Source of the DNA: Paenacidovorax monticola
Lineage (GTDB): Bacteria; Pseudomonadota; Gammaproteobacteria; Burkholderiales; Burkholderiaceae_C
NCBI RefSeq assembly: GCF_014489595.1
Contig: NZ_CP060790.1
Location: 2,418,001-2,482,000, forward strand
Length of the DNA: 64,000 nt
Direction of reading: 5' to 3'
In this document: positions 9,431 through 18,320 of the stretch, in pieces
Numbering within the stretch: the first letter of the stretch is position 1
How the letters are laid out: each line of letters begins with the position of its first letter
Translations under genes and position numbers: made by a program
The notes under the pieces: generated by a model
Databases searched by the model: none
The model's input: the letters and a program-made list of their open reading frames with translations, nothing else
What the model was told of the DNA's origin: nothing

Positions 9431-10978
9431 ATGGCCCACGCCAAGCGCTGGCTCTTCCTGTTGCACCGCTGGCTCGGCGTGCTGCTGTGCGCGTTCTTCG
9501 CGCTGTGGTTCGTCTCGGGTGTGGTGATGATGTACGTGGGCTACCCCAAGCTCACGCCGGCCGAGCGGCTGGCCCACCTGCCCGCGCTGCGCGCCGATGC
9601 CGTGCGGCTGGAGCCTGCGGCCGCGCTGGCCGCCGCAGGCCTGGCGGATGCGCCGCTCGCGCACCTGAGCCTGGCGGCGGCCAGCGGCGGCCGCGCCGTG
9701 TACCTGGCCCAGCCCCAGGCCGCGACGGGCGGGTACGCCGCGCCGCGCCATGGCCGCAAGGCCCCGATGGTGATCGACGCCGCCACGGGGGCGGTGCTGG
9801 CGGGCGTGGACATGGCCCACGCCCTGGCCAGCGCGGCGGCCTGGGCCGGCCCGGGCGTGGCGGTCGCCCACGAGGGCACGCTGGGTGAGGACGCCTTCAC
9901 GCATTCGCGCGCGCTCGACATGCACCGCCCGCTGCACCGCGTGGACCTGGGCGACGTGGCAGGCACCCGGCTCTACATCTCGGGCACCACGGGCGAGGTG
10001 GTGCGCGACGCGCCGCGCGCCGAGCGCGCCTGGAACTACGCGGGTGCCTGGCTCCACTGGCTGTACCCGCTGCGCGGCGGCGTGCTGGACACGTACTGGG
10101 CCGACACCGTGAACACCCTCTCGGTCCTGGGCATCGTCGCCGCGCTCACGGGCACCGTGGTCGGCGTGTGGCGCTGGCGCTTCCGTGGCCGCTACAAGAA
10201 CGGCCAGCGCAGCCCCTACACCGGCCGCATGATGCACTGGCACCATGTGGCAGGGCTGGCGTTCGCGGGCATCACGCTCACGTGGATCTTCAGCGGCCTC
10301 ATGTCCATGAACCCCTGGCGCCTCTTCGACAGCGGCGCCGCGCCATTGCGCACCGAGGCCCTGCAGGGCGGCCCGCTGCGAGCGCAAGGCTGGGCGCCCG
10401 TGCAGGCGCTGCTGCAGGCGGCAGGCCCGGAGGTGCGCGAGCTGCGCTGGAGCCGGGCGGCCGGCCATGACCTGGCGCTGGCCCAGGGCCCGCAGGGAAC
10501 GCCCCAGGTGCTCGATGCCGCGACGGCCGCGCCACGCGCCCTGGAGGGCGCGGAACTGCGGGCCGCCATCGCGCGCCTGCTGCCCGCACCACTGTTGCGC
10601 GTGGAAACGCTCACGGCCTACGACTTCTACTACTACGCACGCGACGCCCACACCATGACCGGCGGCGGCGACAAGCCCCTGCCCGTGCTGCGCGCCGTGT
10701 TCGGCGACGCGCAGGGCAGTTGGGTGCATGTGGACCCGCGCACGGGCGCCGTGCTGGGCCGGCTGGACGGCCACCGCCGCGCGAGCCGCTGGCTGTTCGC
10801 GCTGCTGCACAGCTGGGACTGGCCGCCGCTGCTCGCGCTGCGCCCCGGCTGGGACCTGCTGCTGATCGCCCTGAGCCTGGGCGGCGCGGCGCTGAGCCTC
10901 ACGGGCGTGGTGATCGGCGTGCGGCGGCTCGCGCGCAAGCTGCGCGGCTGGCGGCGCCAGGCTCTGCGTCAGAGCTGA
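9431..10978 (+). CDS. PepSY-associated transmembrane protein (iron-regulated membrane protein family)
   Basis: A 515-residue inner-membrane protein with an N-terminal membrane helix (FLLHRWLGVLLCAFFALWFV), a large periplasmic part with PepSY-like segments (PMVIDAATGAVLAG and WVHVDPRTGAVLGRL), and further helices at about residues 220-245, 275-295 and 475-500. Histidines in the membrane-proximal motifs LHRWLG, MHWHHVAG and LLHSWDW fit the PiuB/PepSY_TM family, proposed to act as reductases or energising partners for siderophore uptake. It follows the TonB-dependent receptor by 11 bases and is probably translated from the same mRNA. It overlaps the convergent cardiolipin synthase gene by 10 bases at the 3' end. 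Confidence 0.85.
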   Translation: MAHAKRWLFLLHRWLGVLLCAFFALWFVSGVVMMYVGYPKLTPAERLAHLPALRADAVRLEPAAALAAAGLADAPLAHLSLAAASGGRAVYLAQPQAATGGYAAPRHGRKAPMVIDAATGAVLAGVDMAHALASAAAWAGPGVAVAHEGTLGEDAFTHSRALDMHRPLHRVDLGDVAGTRLYISGTTGEVVRDAPRAERAWNYAGAWLHWLYPLRGGVLDTYWADTVNTLSVLGIVAALTGTVVGVWRWRFRGRYKNGQRSPYTGRMMHWHHVAGLAFAGITLTWIFSGLMSMNPWRLFDSGAAPLRTEALQGGPLRAQGWAPVQALLQAAGPEVRELRWSRAAGHDLALAQGPQGTPQVLDAATAAPRALEGAELRAAIARLLPAPLLRVETLTAYDFYYYARDAHTMTGGGDKPLPVLRAVFGDAQGSWVHVDPRTGAVLGRLDGHRRASRWLFALLHSWDWPPLLALRPGWDLLLIALSLGGAALSLTGVVIGVRRLARKLRGWRRQALRQS

Positions 10979-12372
10979 AAGCCCACGGAGCGCACCACCC
11001 CCTCGGCGATCTCGCGCGGCCATGAGGGCTGGCGCGCATGGTACGGCCGGGCCTGCGCGGTCTCGCGCTCGCACCAGGCCGCGAGCCAGCGCACCTCGGC
11101 CTCGCCGTAGAAGGCCGTCATGGCCTCGTAGTTCAGGAACAGGCTGCGCGCATCGAGGTTGAGCGAGCCCGAGAGCGCGAAGTCATCGTCGATCAGCACG
11201 GCCTTGGCGTGCAGCATGTGCGGCACCAGCCACACCTGCCCGCCCGCGTAGACGAGCTGGCGCAGCGCGCGCTCGCGGGCCCAGTCGGCCAGGCGGTGGT
11301 TGGAGCGCGCGGGCATGACCAGGCTCACCTGCACGCCGCGCCGGCAGGCCATGCACCAGGCGTCCAGCAGGGCCTCGTCGGGCACGAAGTACGGCGTGAC
11401 GGCGACGATGCGGCGCTGCGCGTGGTAGGCCCCGGCCAGCAGCAGGGCATGTACCGTGTCATCGGCATGGTCGGGGCCGCTGGGCACCCACTGGGCCAGC
11501 GGGCCGTCGGCCGGCCCCACGGGCACTTCCAGCAGTTGCGGCGCCCGCGTGAAGCGAACGCGGCCCGTGGCGGCGCGCCAGTCGGACTTGAACTGGGCCT
11601 GCGCCTGCGCCGCGAGCGCGCCCTCCACGCCGTAGCTCAGGTCCACCCACGCGCTCTGGCGGCCCCGGCCCACGAAATACTCGGCCGCCAGATTGCGCCC
11701 ACCGCTCCACAGCCGCACGCCGTCGGCCACCACCATCTTGCGGTGGTTGCGCAGGTTGGTGCGTCCGCGCATCGGGTTGTGCAGCAGGGGCATGAAGCGG
11801 CGCACCTTCACGCCGCTGGCGACCAGGTCGCGCAGCATGCCGCGCGGGGTTTGCAGGCAGCCCACGGCGTCGATCAGCAGCCGCGTGGCGACGCCGCGCT
11901 GGGCGGCCTGCGCGAGCGCCTGCGCCACGCGCATGCCCACCTCGTCGTGGCCGAACACGAAAGTGGACACGTCCAGGTGCTGGCGCGCCGAGGCGATGGT
12001 GTCCAGCAGAGCCTGCAGCGCCTCGGCCCCATCCTGATGGAAGACGACGCGCCCATTGCGCGCGGCGGGCGCCAGCCCCATGCTGGCCAGCACCTGCGTG
12101 GCCCAGCGCGGGCCGGGGCCGCACGCCAAGGGAGACGCGACGCCCTCTCGGCTCCGGGGCTGGCGCAGCGGGCGCGCGAACTTGCGCGTGCCCACGAGCA
12201 GGAACAGGGGCACGGCCACATAGGGAAAGGCCACGATGCCCAGCACCCACGACAGCGCAGCCGAAGGGTGGCGCCGCTGGTGGCCGATGCGCGTGGCCAT
12301 CACGTAGATGAGCAAGCCCAGCACCACGAGCAGGGTGTGCCCCAGGCCCGAGATGAGCGCCAGCCGCGTCAT
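10969..12372 (-). CDS. cls: Cardiolipin synthase (phospholipase D superfamily)
   Basis: A 467-residue protein. Two N-terminal membrane helices (LLVVLGLLIYV and LGIVAFPYVAVPLFLLVG) precede two PLD catalytic motifs: H210-R-K212-x4-D217 (HRKMVVADG) and H388-A-K390-x4-D395 (HAKAVLIDD). Each is followed by the usual SGG/SGS-N element (WSGGRNLAAEY and LSGSLNLDARS). This pair defines bacterial cardiolipin synthases, which condense two phosphatidylglycerols, or phosphatidylglycerol with another phospholipid, at the inner membrane. The ATG overlaps the kinase stop codon by 4 bases (ATGA), so the two genes are translationally coupled. Length and two helices fit the ClsA-like group. Confidence 0.92.
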   Translation of the reverse strand: MTRLALISGLGHTLLVVLGLLIYVMATRIGHQRRHPSAALSWVLGIVAFPYVAVPLFLLVGTRKFARPLRQPRSREGVASPLACGPGPRWATQVLASMGLAPAARNGRVVFHQDGAEALQALLDTIASARQHLDVSTFVFGHDEVGMRVAQALAQAAQRGVATRLLIDAVGCLQTPRGMLRDLVASGVKVRRFMPLLHNPMRGRTNLRNHRKMVVADGVRLWSGGRNLAAEYFVGRGRQSAWVDLSYGVEGALAAQAQAQFKSDWRAATGRVRFTRAPQLLEVPVGPADGPLAQWVPSGPDHADDTVHALLLAGAYHAQRRIVAVTPYFVPDEALLDAWCMACRRGVQVSLVMPARSNHRLADWARERALRQLVYAGGQVWLVPHMLHAKAVLIDDDFALSGSLNLDARSLFLNYEAMTAFYGEAEVRWLAAWCERETAQARPYHARQPSWPREIAEGVVRSVGFQL

Positions 12373-13750
12373 GGAGCGGCACACTCCGCAGCACCCGGCT
12401 TCGCGGCGGCCAAGGTGAGCGTGACGCGCAGCCCGCCCAGGCGCGGCGAGCGGTCCAGCGCCAGCGTGGCGCCGTGCGCGCGCGCGATGGACTGCACGAT
12501 CGCCAGCCCCAGGCCACTGCCCACGGGCGCTGGTGCGCCCGGGGCCGCAGCGGCGCGGTAGAAGCGATCGAGCACGCGTTCGCGCTCGGCCTCGGGAATG
12601 CCCGGGCCGCTGTCCTCCACGCACAGCACCGCCAGGCCAGGCGCCGATCGCACGGCCAGATCCACGCGGCCGCCCTCGGGGTGTACTTGACGGCGTTGTC
12701 GAGCAGGTTGCGCGCGAGGATGCGCAGCGCCTCGGCGTGCCCCGCAACGGTGGCCCCAGGTCCCTCCTCGGCCTCCAGCATCCCCAGGTCGATGCCCCGC
12801 GCCTGCGCGGCCGGGGCGGCATCGGCCAGGGCCCAGCGGGCCACCTCGGCGAGCGCGACGGGCTGCACGGGCCGGGCGGCCACGCTGGCCTCCTGCCGGG
12901 CCAGCGCCAGCAGTTGCTCCACAAGGCGCGTGGCGCGGTCGATGCCGGCAGTCAGGCGGGCCACGGCCAGGTCGCGCGCCTCGCCATCGGCGGCGCGCCG
13001 CAGGCCCTGCACCTGCAGCTTGAGCGCGGCCAGCGGCGAGCGCAGTTCGTGCGCGGCATCGGCCACGAAATGCTGCTGCGCCTCGAAAGCACCCTGCACG
13101 CGCGCGAACAACAGGTTGAGTTCGCGCACCAGGGGCTGCACTTCATCGGGCAGTTCGGCATCGCTCACGGGCGAGAGATCGTCGGCCTGGCGCCGCGCCA
13201 ACTGGCTGCGCACACGCTCGACAGGCGCCAACAGGCGGCTCACGGCCCACCACACGGCCAGCGCGAGCAGCGGCGCCATCACCGCCAGCGGCACCAGGGA
13301 GCGCAGCGCCAGCGCGCGCGCCATGCCCCGGCGCACCGCCATGTCCTGCGCCACCTGGATGACCTGCGAGCGCGTCTGCAGCGAGAACACGCGGTAGGTA
13401 GCGCCGCGCGCCTGCACGTTGGCGAAGCCCAGCACGGCCAGCTGCGGCAGCGCCGCGCCCACGCTGGATTCGAAGATGCGCAGGCCCTCGTTGGTCCAGA
13501 CCTGCACGATGAATTCGTGGTTCTCGTCCTCGGGCGCCGCGGTGCTGCCCAGCCCCTGGGCGCCCGGCGGCAGGCCCGCGCGCAGCGCGAACGCGGTCTG
13601 CTGCATGTGGTAGTCGAACAGCGTGTCGGCCTCGTCCAGCGCGCTGCGGTAGGCCATCGTGCCCTGCACGGCAGCGGCCAGCGCGATGGCCGCGAGCAGG
13701 AACACCAGCAGCCGCACGCGCAGCGAGGTGGGCTGCCTCATGTCAGCCAT
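12369..13750 (-). CDS. Two-component sensor histidine kinase, QseC-like; frameshift at 12678-12681
   Basis: Corrected length is about 460 residues. A first membrane helix (LLVFLLAAIALAAAVQG) and a second (LVPLAVMAPLLALAVWWAV) enclose a periplasmic sensor region. A HAMP linker follows, then HisKA with phospho-acceptor AAHELRSPLAALK, an N box NLLDNAVKYTP, and G boxes EDSGPGIP and GSGLGLAIV. The frame breaks just after NAVKYTP. The minus strand has CCCC where CCCCC gives the expected P-E-G-G-R-V-D-L, and the ATPase domain continues in the next frame. This looks like a sequence error. It lies 154 bases downstream of the response regulator gene and overlaps cls. ATG 13750 is used, although 13741 is equally possible. 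Confidence 0.9.
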
Positions 13751-13904
13751 CCCATGGCGCTGTGAGTTACCCGCACCGCACGAAACTGGCACGCCCCAGG
13801 CCAGGGCAGCCGAGCAAGGGCCGCCCCGCAGCGAGGGCTGCGTCCCCCTTCCCACGCGCAGCGTGAGAGAAGAGGGAAGACGCGGAGCGTCTCAGGGGGT
13901 TGCT

Positions 13905-14564
13905 TCATGATTTCGGCACCATGTAGCCCACGCCGCGCACGTTGAGCAGCAGCCCGGCGCCGAGCTTCTTGCGCAGGCCGTGGATATAGACCTCCACGGC
14001 GTTGCTGCTGACCTCGTCGCCCCAGCCGTAGAGCTTGTCCTCGAGCTGCTGGCGTGACAGCACCATGCCGGGGCGCGCGAGCAGCGGCTCCAGCACGGCC
14101 CATTCGCGCGCCGACAGCACCACGGGCGCGCCGCCCACCAGCACCTCGCGCGTGGCGGGGTTGATGCTCACGCCCTGGTGCTCGTACACGGGCTCGGCCC
14201 GCCCCGCCGCGCGGCGCAGCAGCGCGCGGATGCGGGCCAGCAGTTCGTCGAGGTCGTAGGGCTTGAGCACGTAGTCGTCGGCGCCGGCATCCAGCCCCTC
14301 GATGCGCTGGGCCACGCCGTCGCGCGCGGTGGCCACGAGCACGGGCGTGCGGTCCTTGCGCGCACGCAGCGCGCGCAGCACGGCCAGGCCGTCGCGGCGC
14401 GGCAGGCCCAGGTCCAGCAGCACCAGGTCGTAGGCCTGGGCGTGCAGCGCGGCATCGGCCATGTCGCCGTCGGTGGCCCAGTCCACGGCATAGTGTTCAC
14501 CGCGCAGCAGATCGCGCACGGTCTCGCCGATCATGGCGTCATCTTCCACAAGCAACAGGCGCAT
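13905..14564 (-). CDS. OmpR/PhoB-family response regulator (QseB/PmrA-like)
   Basis: A 219-residue regulator. The receiver domain has the acidic pair VEDD, phospho-acceptor Asp in DLVLLDLGLP, and conserved Lys in YVLKPYD. A winged-helix DNA-binding domain follows (LSAREWAVLEPLLARPG, SSNAVEVYIHGLRKKLG, VRGVGYMV). It is the cognate partner of the QseC-like kinase encoded just downstream. I chose the internal ATG at 14564 because MRLLLVEDD is the normal start of these proteins and any longer reading adds an unrelated leader. The degP-like gene ends 49 bases upstream on the same strand, so the protease, regulator and kinase may share a transcript. Envelope stress control by this pair is plausible but not shown. 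Confidence 0.92.
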   Translation of the reverse strand: MRLLLVEDDAMIGETVRDLLRGEHYAVDWATDGDMADAALHAQAYDLVLLDLGLPRRDGLAVLRALRARKDRTPVLVATARDGVAQRIEGLDAGADDYVLKPYDLDELLARIRALLRRAAGRAEPVYEHQGVSINPATREVLVGGAPVVLSAREWAVLEPLLARPGMVLSRQQLEDKLYGWGDEVSSNAVEVYIHGLRKKLGAGLLLNVRGVGYMVPKS

Positions 14565-14613
14565 GGCGCAAGCATAGCGGCAGGGGCCGGCACCGTGCGG
14601 CCCCGCCCGCCGT

Positions 14614-16119
14614 TCAACCCAGCGGCACGGGCACGAAGATCCGGTCGCCGTCACGCTGGATCAGCAGCGCCACCGACTTGCCGGCCTTGGCCACGGTCTC
14701 GCGCACCTGGTCGATGCCCTTGGCCGGCGTGCCATTGATGGCCAGCAGCACATCGCCCGGCTGCACCCCGGCCCGCGCGGCCGGCCCCTGCGCGTCCTCG
14801 ATCAGCAGGCCCGCATCGACGCCGGCCTCGCGCCGCTCCTGCGGCTGCAGCGGGCGCAGCGCCAGGCCCAGCCGGCCCTTGCCCACGGCCTGGTCGGCCT
14901 GGGCCGTGCGGGCGGCCTTGTCGCTCGCATCGCCCAGCGTGGCCACGATCTCCTCGGGCTTGCCATGGCGCCACACATGCATGCGCACCTTGGCGCCGGG
15001 CGCGGCCTGCCCCACGAAGGCCGGCAGATCGCCCGAGGCCACGATGGGCTGGCCGTCGATGCTGCGGATCACGTCGCCCGACTTCAGGCCAGCCTTGTCG
15101 GCCGGGCCGCCGGGCTCCACGCCGGCCACCAGGGCGCCTTCGGGCCGATCGAGCTGGAACGAATCGGCAAAGGCCTGGTTCACCTCCTGCACCGACACGC
15201 CCAGGCGAGCATGGCTGGCACGGCCCGTGGCCACGATCTGGTCCTTGACCTTGGCCGCCACCTCGATCGGAATGGCGAACGAAACGCCCTGGTAGCCGCC
15301 CGAGCGGCTGTAGATCTGCGAGTTGATGCCCACCACCTCGCCGCGCGTGTTGAACAGCGGTCCGCCCGAGTTGCCGGGGTTCACGGCCACGTCGGTCTGG
15401 AGGAAGGGCACGAAGCTGTCGTCGGGCAGCGCGCGGCCCTTGGCGCTGACCACGCCGGCCGTCACGCTGTTCTCGAAGCCGAACGGCGAGCCGATGGCCA
15501 GCACCCATTCGCCCACGGCCAGGTTGCGCGTGTTGCCCAGTTGCACGGTGGGCAGGTTCCTGGCGTCGATCTTGAGCACCGCGACATCGGTCTTGGGATC
15601 GGCCCCCAGCACCTTGGCACGGAACTCGCGCCGGTCGGTGAGCTTCACGGTGACCGTGTCCGCGCCCTTGACCACATGGGCGTTGGTCATCACCAGGCCG
15701 TCCGGGCTCACGATGAAGCCCGAGCCCTCGCCGCGCGTGGGCACGCTGCGCTGCGGGCCCTGCATGCCGGGCACCGGCACGCCAAAGCGGCGGAAGAATT
15801 CGTAGAACGGGTCATTGGGGTCCAGGCCCGGCGCGCCGCGCTGCGCCCGCGCGGCCTGGCCATCCTCGTCGTCAGCCAGCGATGTCTTGGTGGTGCCGCT
15901 CACGCTGATGTTGACCACGGCGGGGCCGTTGCGCGCGGTGATCTGGGCGAAGTCCGGCAGGGCCACGGCGGCAGGCGCCGGCGCGGCCACCGCGGCCGGC
16001 TGCGGCGCAGCCGCACGCGCGTTGTGGCCGGCGATGAGCCCCGCCCCCGTCGCGCCCATGGCGCCAGCGGCCACCAGGGCCCAGACGAGACGGCGGGGAG
16101 TGGAGACAAGCGTGTTCAT
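14614..16119 (-). CDS. degP: Periplasmic serine protease DegP/MucD (Do family)
   Basis: A 501-residue protein with a signal peptide (LVWALVAAGAMGATGAG up to about residue 36), a trypsin-like domain with triad His148 (TNAHVV), Asp178 (KTDVAVLKI) and Ser251 (NPGNSGGP), and two PDZ domains. The first PDZ begins near LGVSVQEV, and the second contains GDVLLAINGTPAKGI. This is the Do-type layout. Family role: degrades and chaperones misfolded envelope proteins under heat or oxidative stress. MucD is the common name in pseudomonads. The ATG at 16119 has GGAAAGG 6-7 bases upstream and is preferred over the in-frame TTG 15 bases earlier. The gene precedes a response regulator and kinase on the same strand. 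Confidence 0.93.
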   Translation of the reverse strand: MNTLVSTPRRLVWALVAAGAMGATGAGLIAGHNARAAAPQPAAVAAPAPAAVALPDFAQITARNGPAVVNISVSGTTKTSLADDEDGQAARAQRGAPGLDPNDPFYEFFRRFGVPVPGMQGPQRSVPTRGEGSGFIVSPDGLVMTNAHVVKGADTVTVKLTDRREFRAKVLGADPKTDVAVLKIDARNLPTVQLGNTRNLAVGEWVLAIGSPFGFENSVTAGVVSAKGRALPDDSFVPFLQTDVAVNPGNSGGPLFNTRGEVVGINSQIYSRSGGYQGVSFAIPIEVAAKVKDQIVATGRASHARLGVSVQEVNQAFADSFQLDRPEGALVAGVEPGGPADKAGLKSGDVIRSIDGQPIVASGDLPAFVGQAAPGAKVRMHVWRHGKPEEIVATLGDASDKAARTAQADQAVGKGRLGLALRPLQPQERREAGVDAGLLIEDAQGPAARAGVQPGDVLLAINGTPAKGIDQVRETVAKAGKSVALLIQRDGDRIFVPVPLG

Positions 16120-16245
16120 GGTGTGCCTTTCCAAGGGGGTTGCTCTGATGGAAAGGCAGTGTCGGCAGGAACACTTAGACGAGACTTAGGATCGGCTTCC
16201 CGCCGGTTCCCGTGGCCGCACAGGCAGCAACGGCAGCATGCGACT

Positions 16246-17256
16246 CTATGGTTGCTCCACCTTGATACCGCTCTGCTCGACCGCCGCGCGCAGGTCGCGC
16301 TCCTGCGATGCCACGTACTGGGTGAACTGCGATGAACTCATCGGGGCAGCGAGCTCCACGCCCAGCTCCGCGTAGCGGCGCGCAATCTCCGGCTGCTTGA
16401 GCGCGGCGGCGATGGCGCCGTGGAGTTTCTGGACAACGCCCAGAGGCGTCCCCTTGGGGGCGAACACACCGGTCCACAGGTGAAAGTCGATGGACTGCAG
16501 CGCGGGAGTCTCCGCAAAGGCAGGAATCGCCTTGTTGCCAATATCCCTCTTGCGGCTCACGACTCCATAGGCCTTGACCTTGCCCTCCCGAATGAGGGGC
16601 AGCACGCCGGGCAGTCCCACGATAGCCAGGTCGATATGCCCACCGACGAGATCCGTCGTGATCTGGGACGCGCTCTTGTAGGGAATGAACGGAATATCCA
16701 CCCCTGCAGCAAGCTTGGCCGTTTCCATGGCCAGATGCTGCAGCGATCCTGTGCCCGATGTGGCGTAGCGCAGTTTGCCGGGTTGGGCGCGAGCCAGATC
16801 CAGGAGTGCCTGAAGGCTGTCCGCCGCGAGGTCCTGTCGCCCGATCAGGACGATGCCGCTGGTTCCCAGCTTGGCTACGGCCTCAAGATCAGTGGCCTTG
16901 TAACGGGCCGATGGATTGGTCGTGGGTGCCAGCGCCACCTCGGAGGTGATACCCACGAGCAGCGTATAGCCGTCCGCCGGCGCGGACAGCACGCGCTTGA
17001 AGCCCAGCGTACCGCCAGCGCCCGCAACGTTCTCCACGACCACGGATTGCCCGAGCCCCTTGGCCATTTCGTTGGCGAGCAGGCGTGCCATCACATCGAG
17101 CGAGCCCCCGGCCCCATAGGGAACGATGAGCCTCACAGGCCTGGCGGGATAGCCTTCGGTCTGCGCGGCGGCCATGAATGGCAGGGCCGCCAAGGTGACC
17201 GCAACCACGGCGGCGCGTGCGACCCGGCGAAGGAAAGCGCAGAGGTTGGTCGTCAT
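16246..17256 (-). CDS. Bug/TctC-family tripartite tricarboxylate transporter substrate-binding protein
   Basis: A 336-residue periplasmic receptor. The signal peptide ends LPFMAAAQT, followed by the family hallmarks YPARPVRLIVPYGAGGSLD, VVVENVAGAGG and a TSGTGS loop. Bug proteins bind small carboxylates with two lobes that close on the ligand. In Burkholderiales most Bug genes are orphans without TctA/TctB membrane partners, and none is present here either. The gene lies 26 bases after an alpha/beta hydrolase gene on the same strand, with a divergent LysR gene beyond. This suggests a small regulated unit in which the hydrolase releases or processes the compound that Bug senses. The ATG at 17256 is followed directly by the signal peptide. 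Confidence 0.9.
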   Translation of the reverse strand: MTTNLCAFLRRVARAAVVAVTLAALPFMAAAQTEGYPARPVRLIVPYGAGGSLDVMARLLANEMAKGLGQSVVVENVAGAGGTLGFKRVLSAPADGYTLLVGITSEVALAPTTNPSARYKATDLEAVAKLGTSGIVLIGRQDLAADSLQALLDLARAQPGKLRYATSGTGSLQHLAMETAKLAAGVDIPFIPYKSASQITTDLVGGHIDLAIVGLPGVLPLIREGKVKAYGVVSRKRDIGNKAIPAFAETPALQSIDFHLWTGVFAPKGTPLGVVQKLHGAIAAALKQPEIARRYAELGVELAAPMSSSQFTQYVASQERDLRAAVEQSGIKVEQP

Positions 17257-17282
17257 TGGGAGTGTCTCCTGTCGTTGAAAAT

Positions 17283-18161
17283 TCAGCAGCCCAGCGCGTG
17301 CAGCCACGCGATGACGCGGTGGAAAACCGCGTCGTTGTTGCGGTCGAGCATCACGAAATGGGAATTCCCATGGATACCTGCGCGCGGCAGATCAAGCACG
17401 TCGATGCGGCTTCCGGCAAAGCGGGCCGCCGCGGCATAGCCATCCGCCAGACCGCGGTAGCCGGACCACGCGAGGTGACTGGTATCGAAGAAGTCGCCCC
17501 AGATGAACAAATGGGGAGGCAGGCGCTGCCGGGTGCGCGTGGGCATGCCGCCGGGTTCGATGGCGACGACGGCGCGAACCATATCGGGGTAGCGCTGGGC
17601 GATGGCGGCGGCATAGCCCGCCCCCTGGCTGTGCGCGACGATGACGCAAGGTCCAGTGCGCTCGACGAGGGCTCCATAGGCGTCCAGGGCCATCCCGTCG
17701 TGCCCCGCCCAGCGCGGCACCCACTGCTTGGCGAAATTGTCAAAGCACTCCACCGGAAACTGCTGCCCGTCAAAGGCGATGCGCTGTCCGGGATCGCTCG
17801 CATAGCCGCCCACCGGGCCGATGCGGAACATCTCCCATGCCTCGTTCTTGGTGCGGAAGAACGGCGCCTCGGCATACAGTTGCGGGTACATGGCCCACGA
17901 TGAGCGGCCGCGCTCGACGGCGTCGGACACCAGCGTGTCATAGCCTGCGCTCAGAAAGCGCCACAGCCAGCCCTCGCCACCGCAAGGCGAGCTCTCCCAG
18001 TGGCTGCCGGTCATTCCCCCGCCATGCCAGAGCAGGACCGGCAGGGCGACACGGGGCCGGGCCAGGCGGAATGCCTGCACGTACATCTGGCCCAGGACGT
18101 AGTCCCCGTTCGGATCCACACGGCGCGGCGCGCCGCCCTGGACCATGCTGCGCTCGCTCAC
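17283..18161 (-). CDS. Alpha/beta-hydrolase (esterase-like), substrate unknown
   Basis: About 292 residues from the GTG at 18161. Seen: oxyanion-hole type motif LLWHGGGMTG, nucleophile elbow AHSQGAGYAA (Ser in G/A-x-S-x-G) and a C-terminal catalytic histidine in GIHGNSHF. The aspartate is probably in RIDVLDLP or a nearby loop. The N-terminal GPVGGY-like region and the QMYVQAF segment resemble a group of uncharacterised esterases often found with Bug receptors. The start is uncertain: GTG 18161 has AAGGG 8 bases upstream, an ATG at 18146 is also possible, and the long reading from 18260 would run into the LysR promoter. No signal peptide is seen, so it is probably cytoplasmic. Confidence 0.8.
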   Translation of the reverse strand: MSERSMVQGGAPRRVDPNGDYVLGQMYVQAFRLARPRVALPVLLWHGGGMTGSHWESSPCGGEGWLWRFLSAGYDTLVSDAVERGRSSWAMYPQLYAEAPFFRTKNEAWEMFRIGPVGGYASDPGQRIAFDGQQFPVECFDNFAKQWVPRWAGHDGMALDAYGALVERTGPCVIVAHSQGAGYAAAIAQRYPDMVRAVVAIEPGGMPTRTRQRLPPHLFIWGDFFDTSHLAWSGYRGLADGYAAAARFAGSRIDVLDLPRAGIHGNSHFVMLDRNNDAVFHRVIAWLHALGC

Positions 18162-18290
18162 CGGAAGACCCTTGAGGGTACGGCAATGCCCTCCCACATG
18201 AAAGCTGTGGACAGAACGCAGGGCAACGGACTCAGCCGCCGGTGGTGCAGTGCAGGGCATGGGCAGATGCTGGCACCATGGAATCCGTTC

Positions 18291-18296
18291 TACAAT
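18291..18296 (+). promoter_or_regulatory. Putative -10 element for the LysR gene
   Basis: TACAAT lies 24 bases before the GTG at 18321, in the 159-base divergent region between the hydrolase and LysR genes. The bases after it (TCGCAACGTTTTCATTGATT) are AT-richer than the surroundings. I cannot define a LysR operator by eye. Confidence 0.35.
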
Positions 18297-18320
18297 CGCA
18301 ACGTTTTCATTGATTATTGC

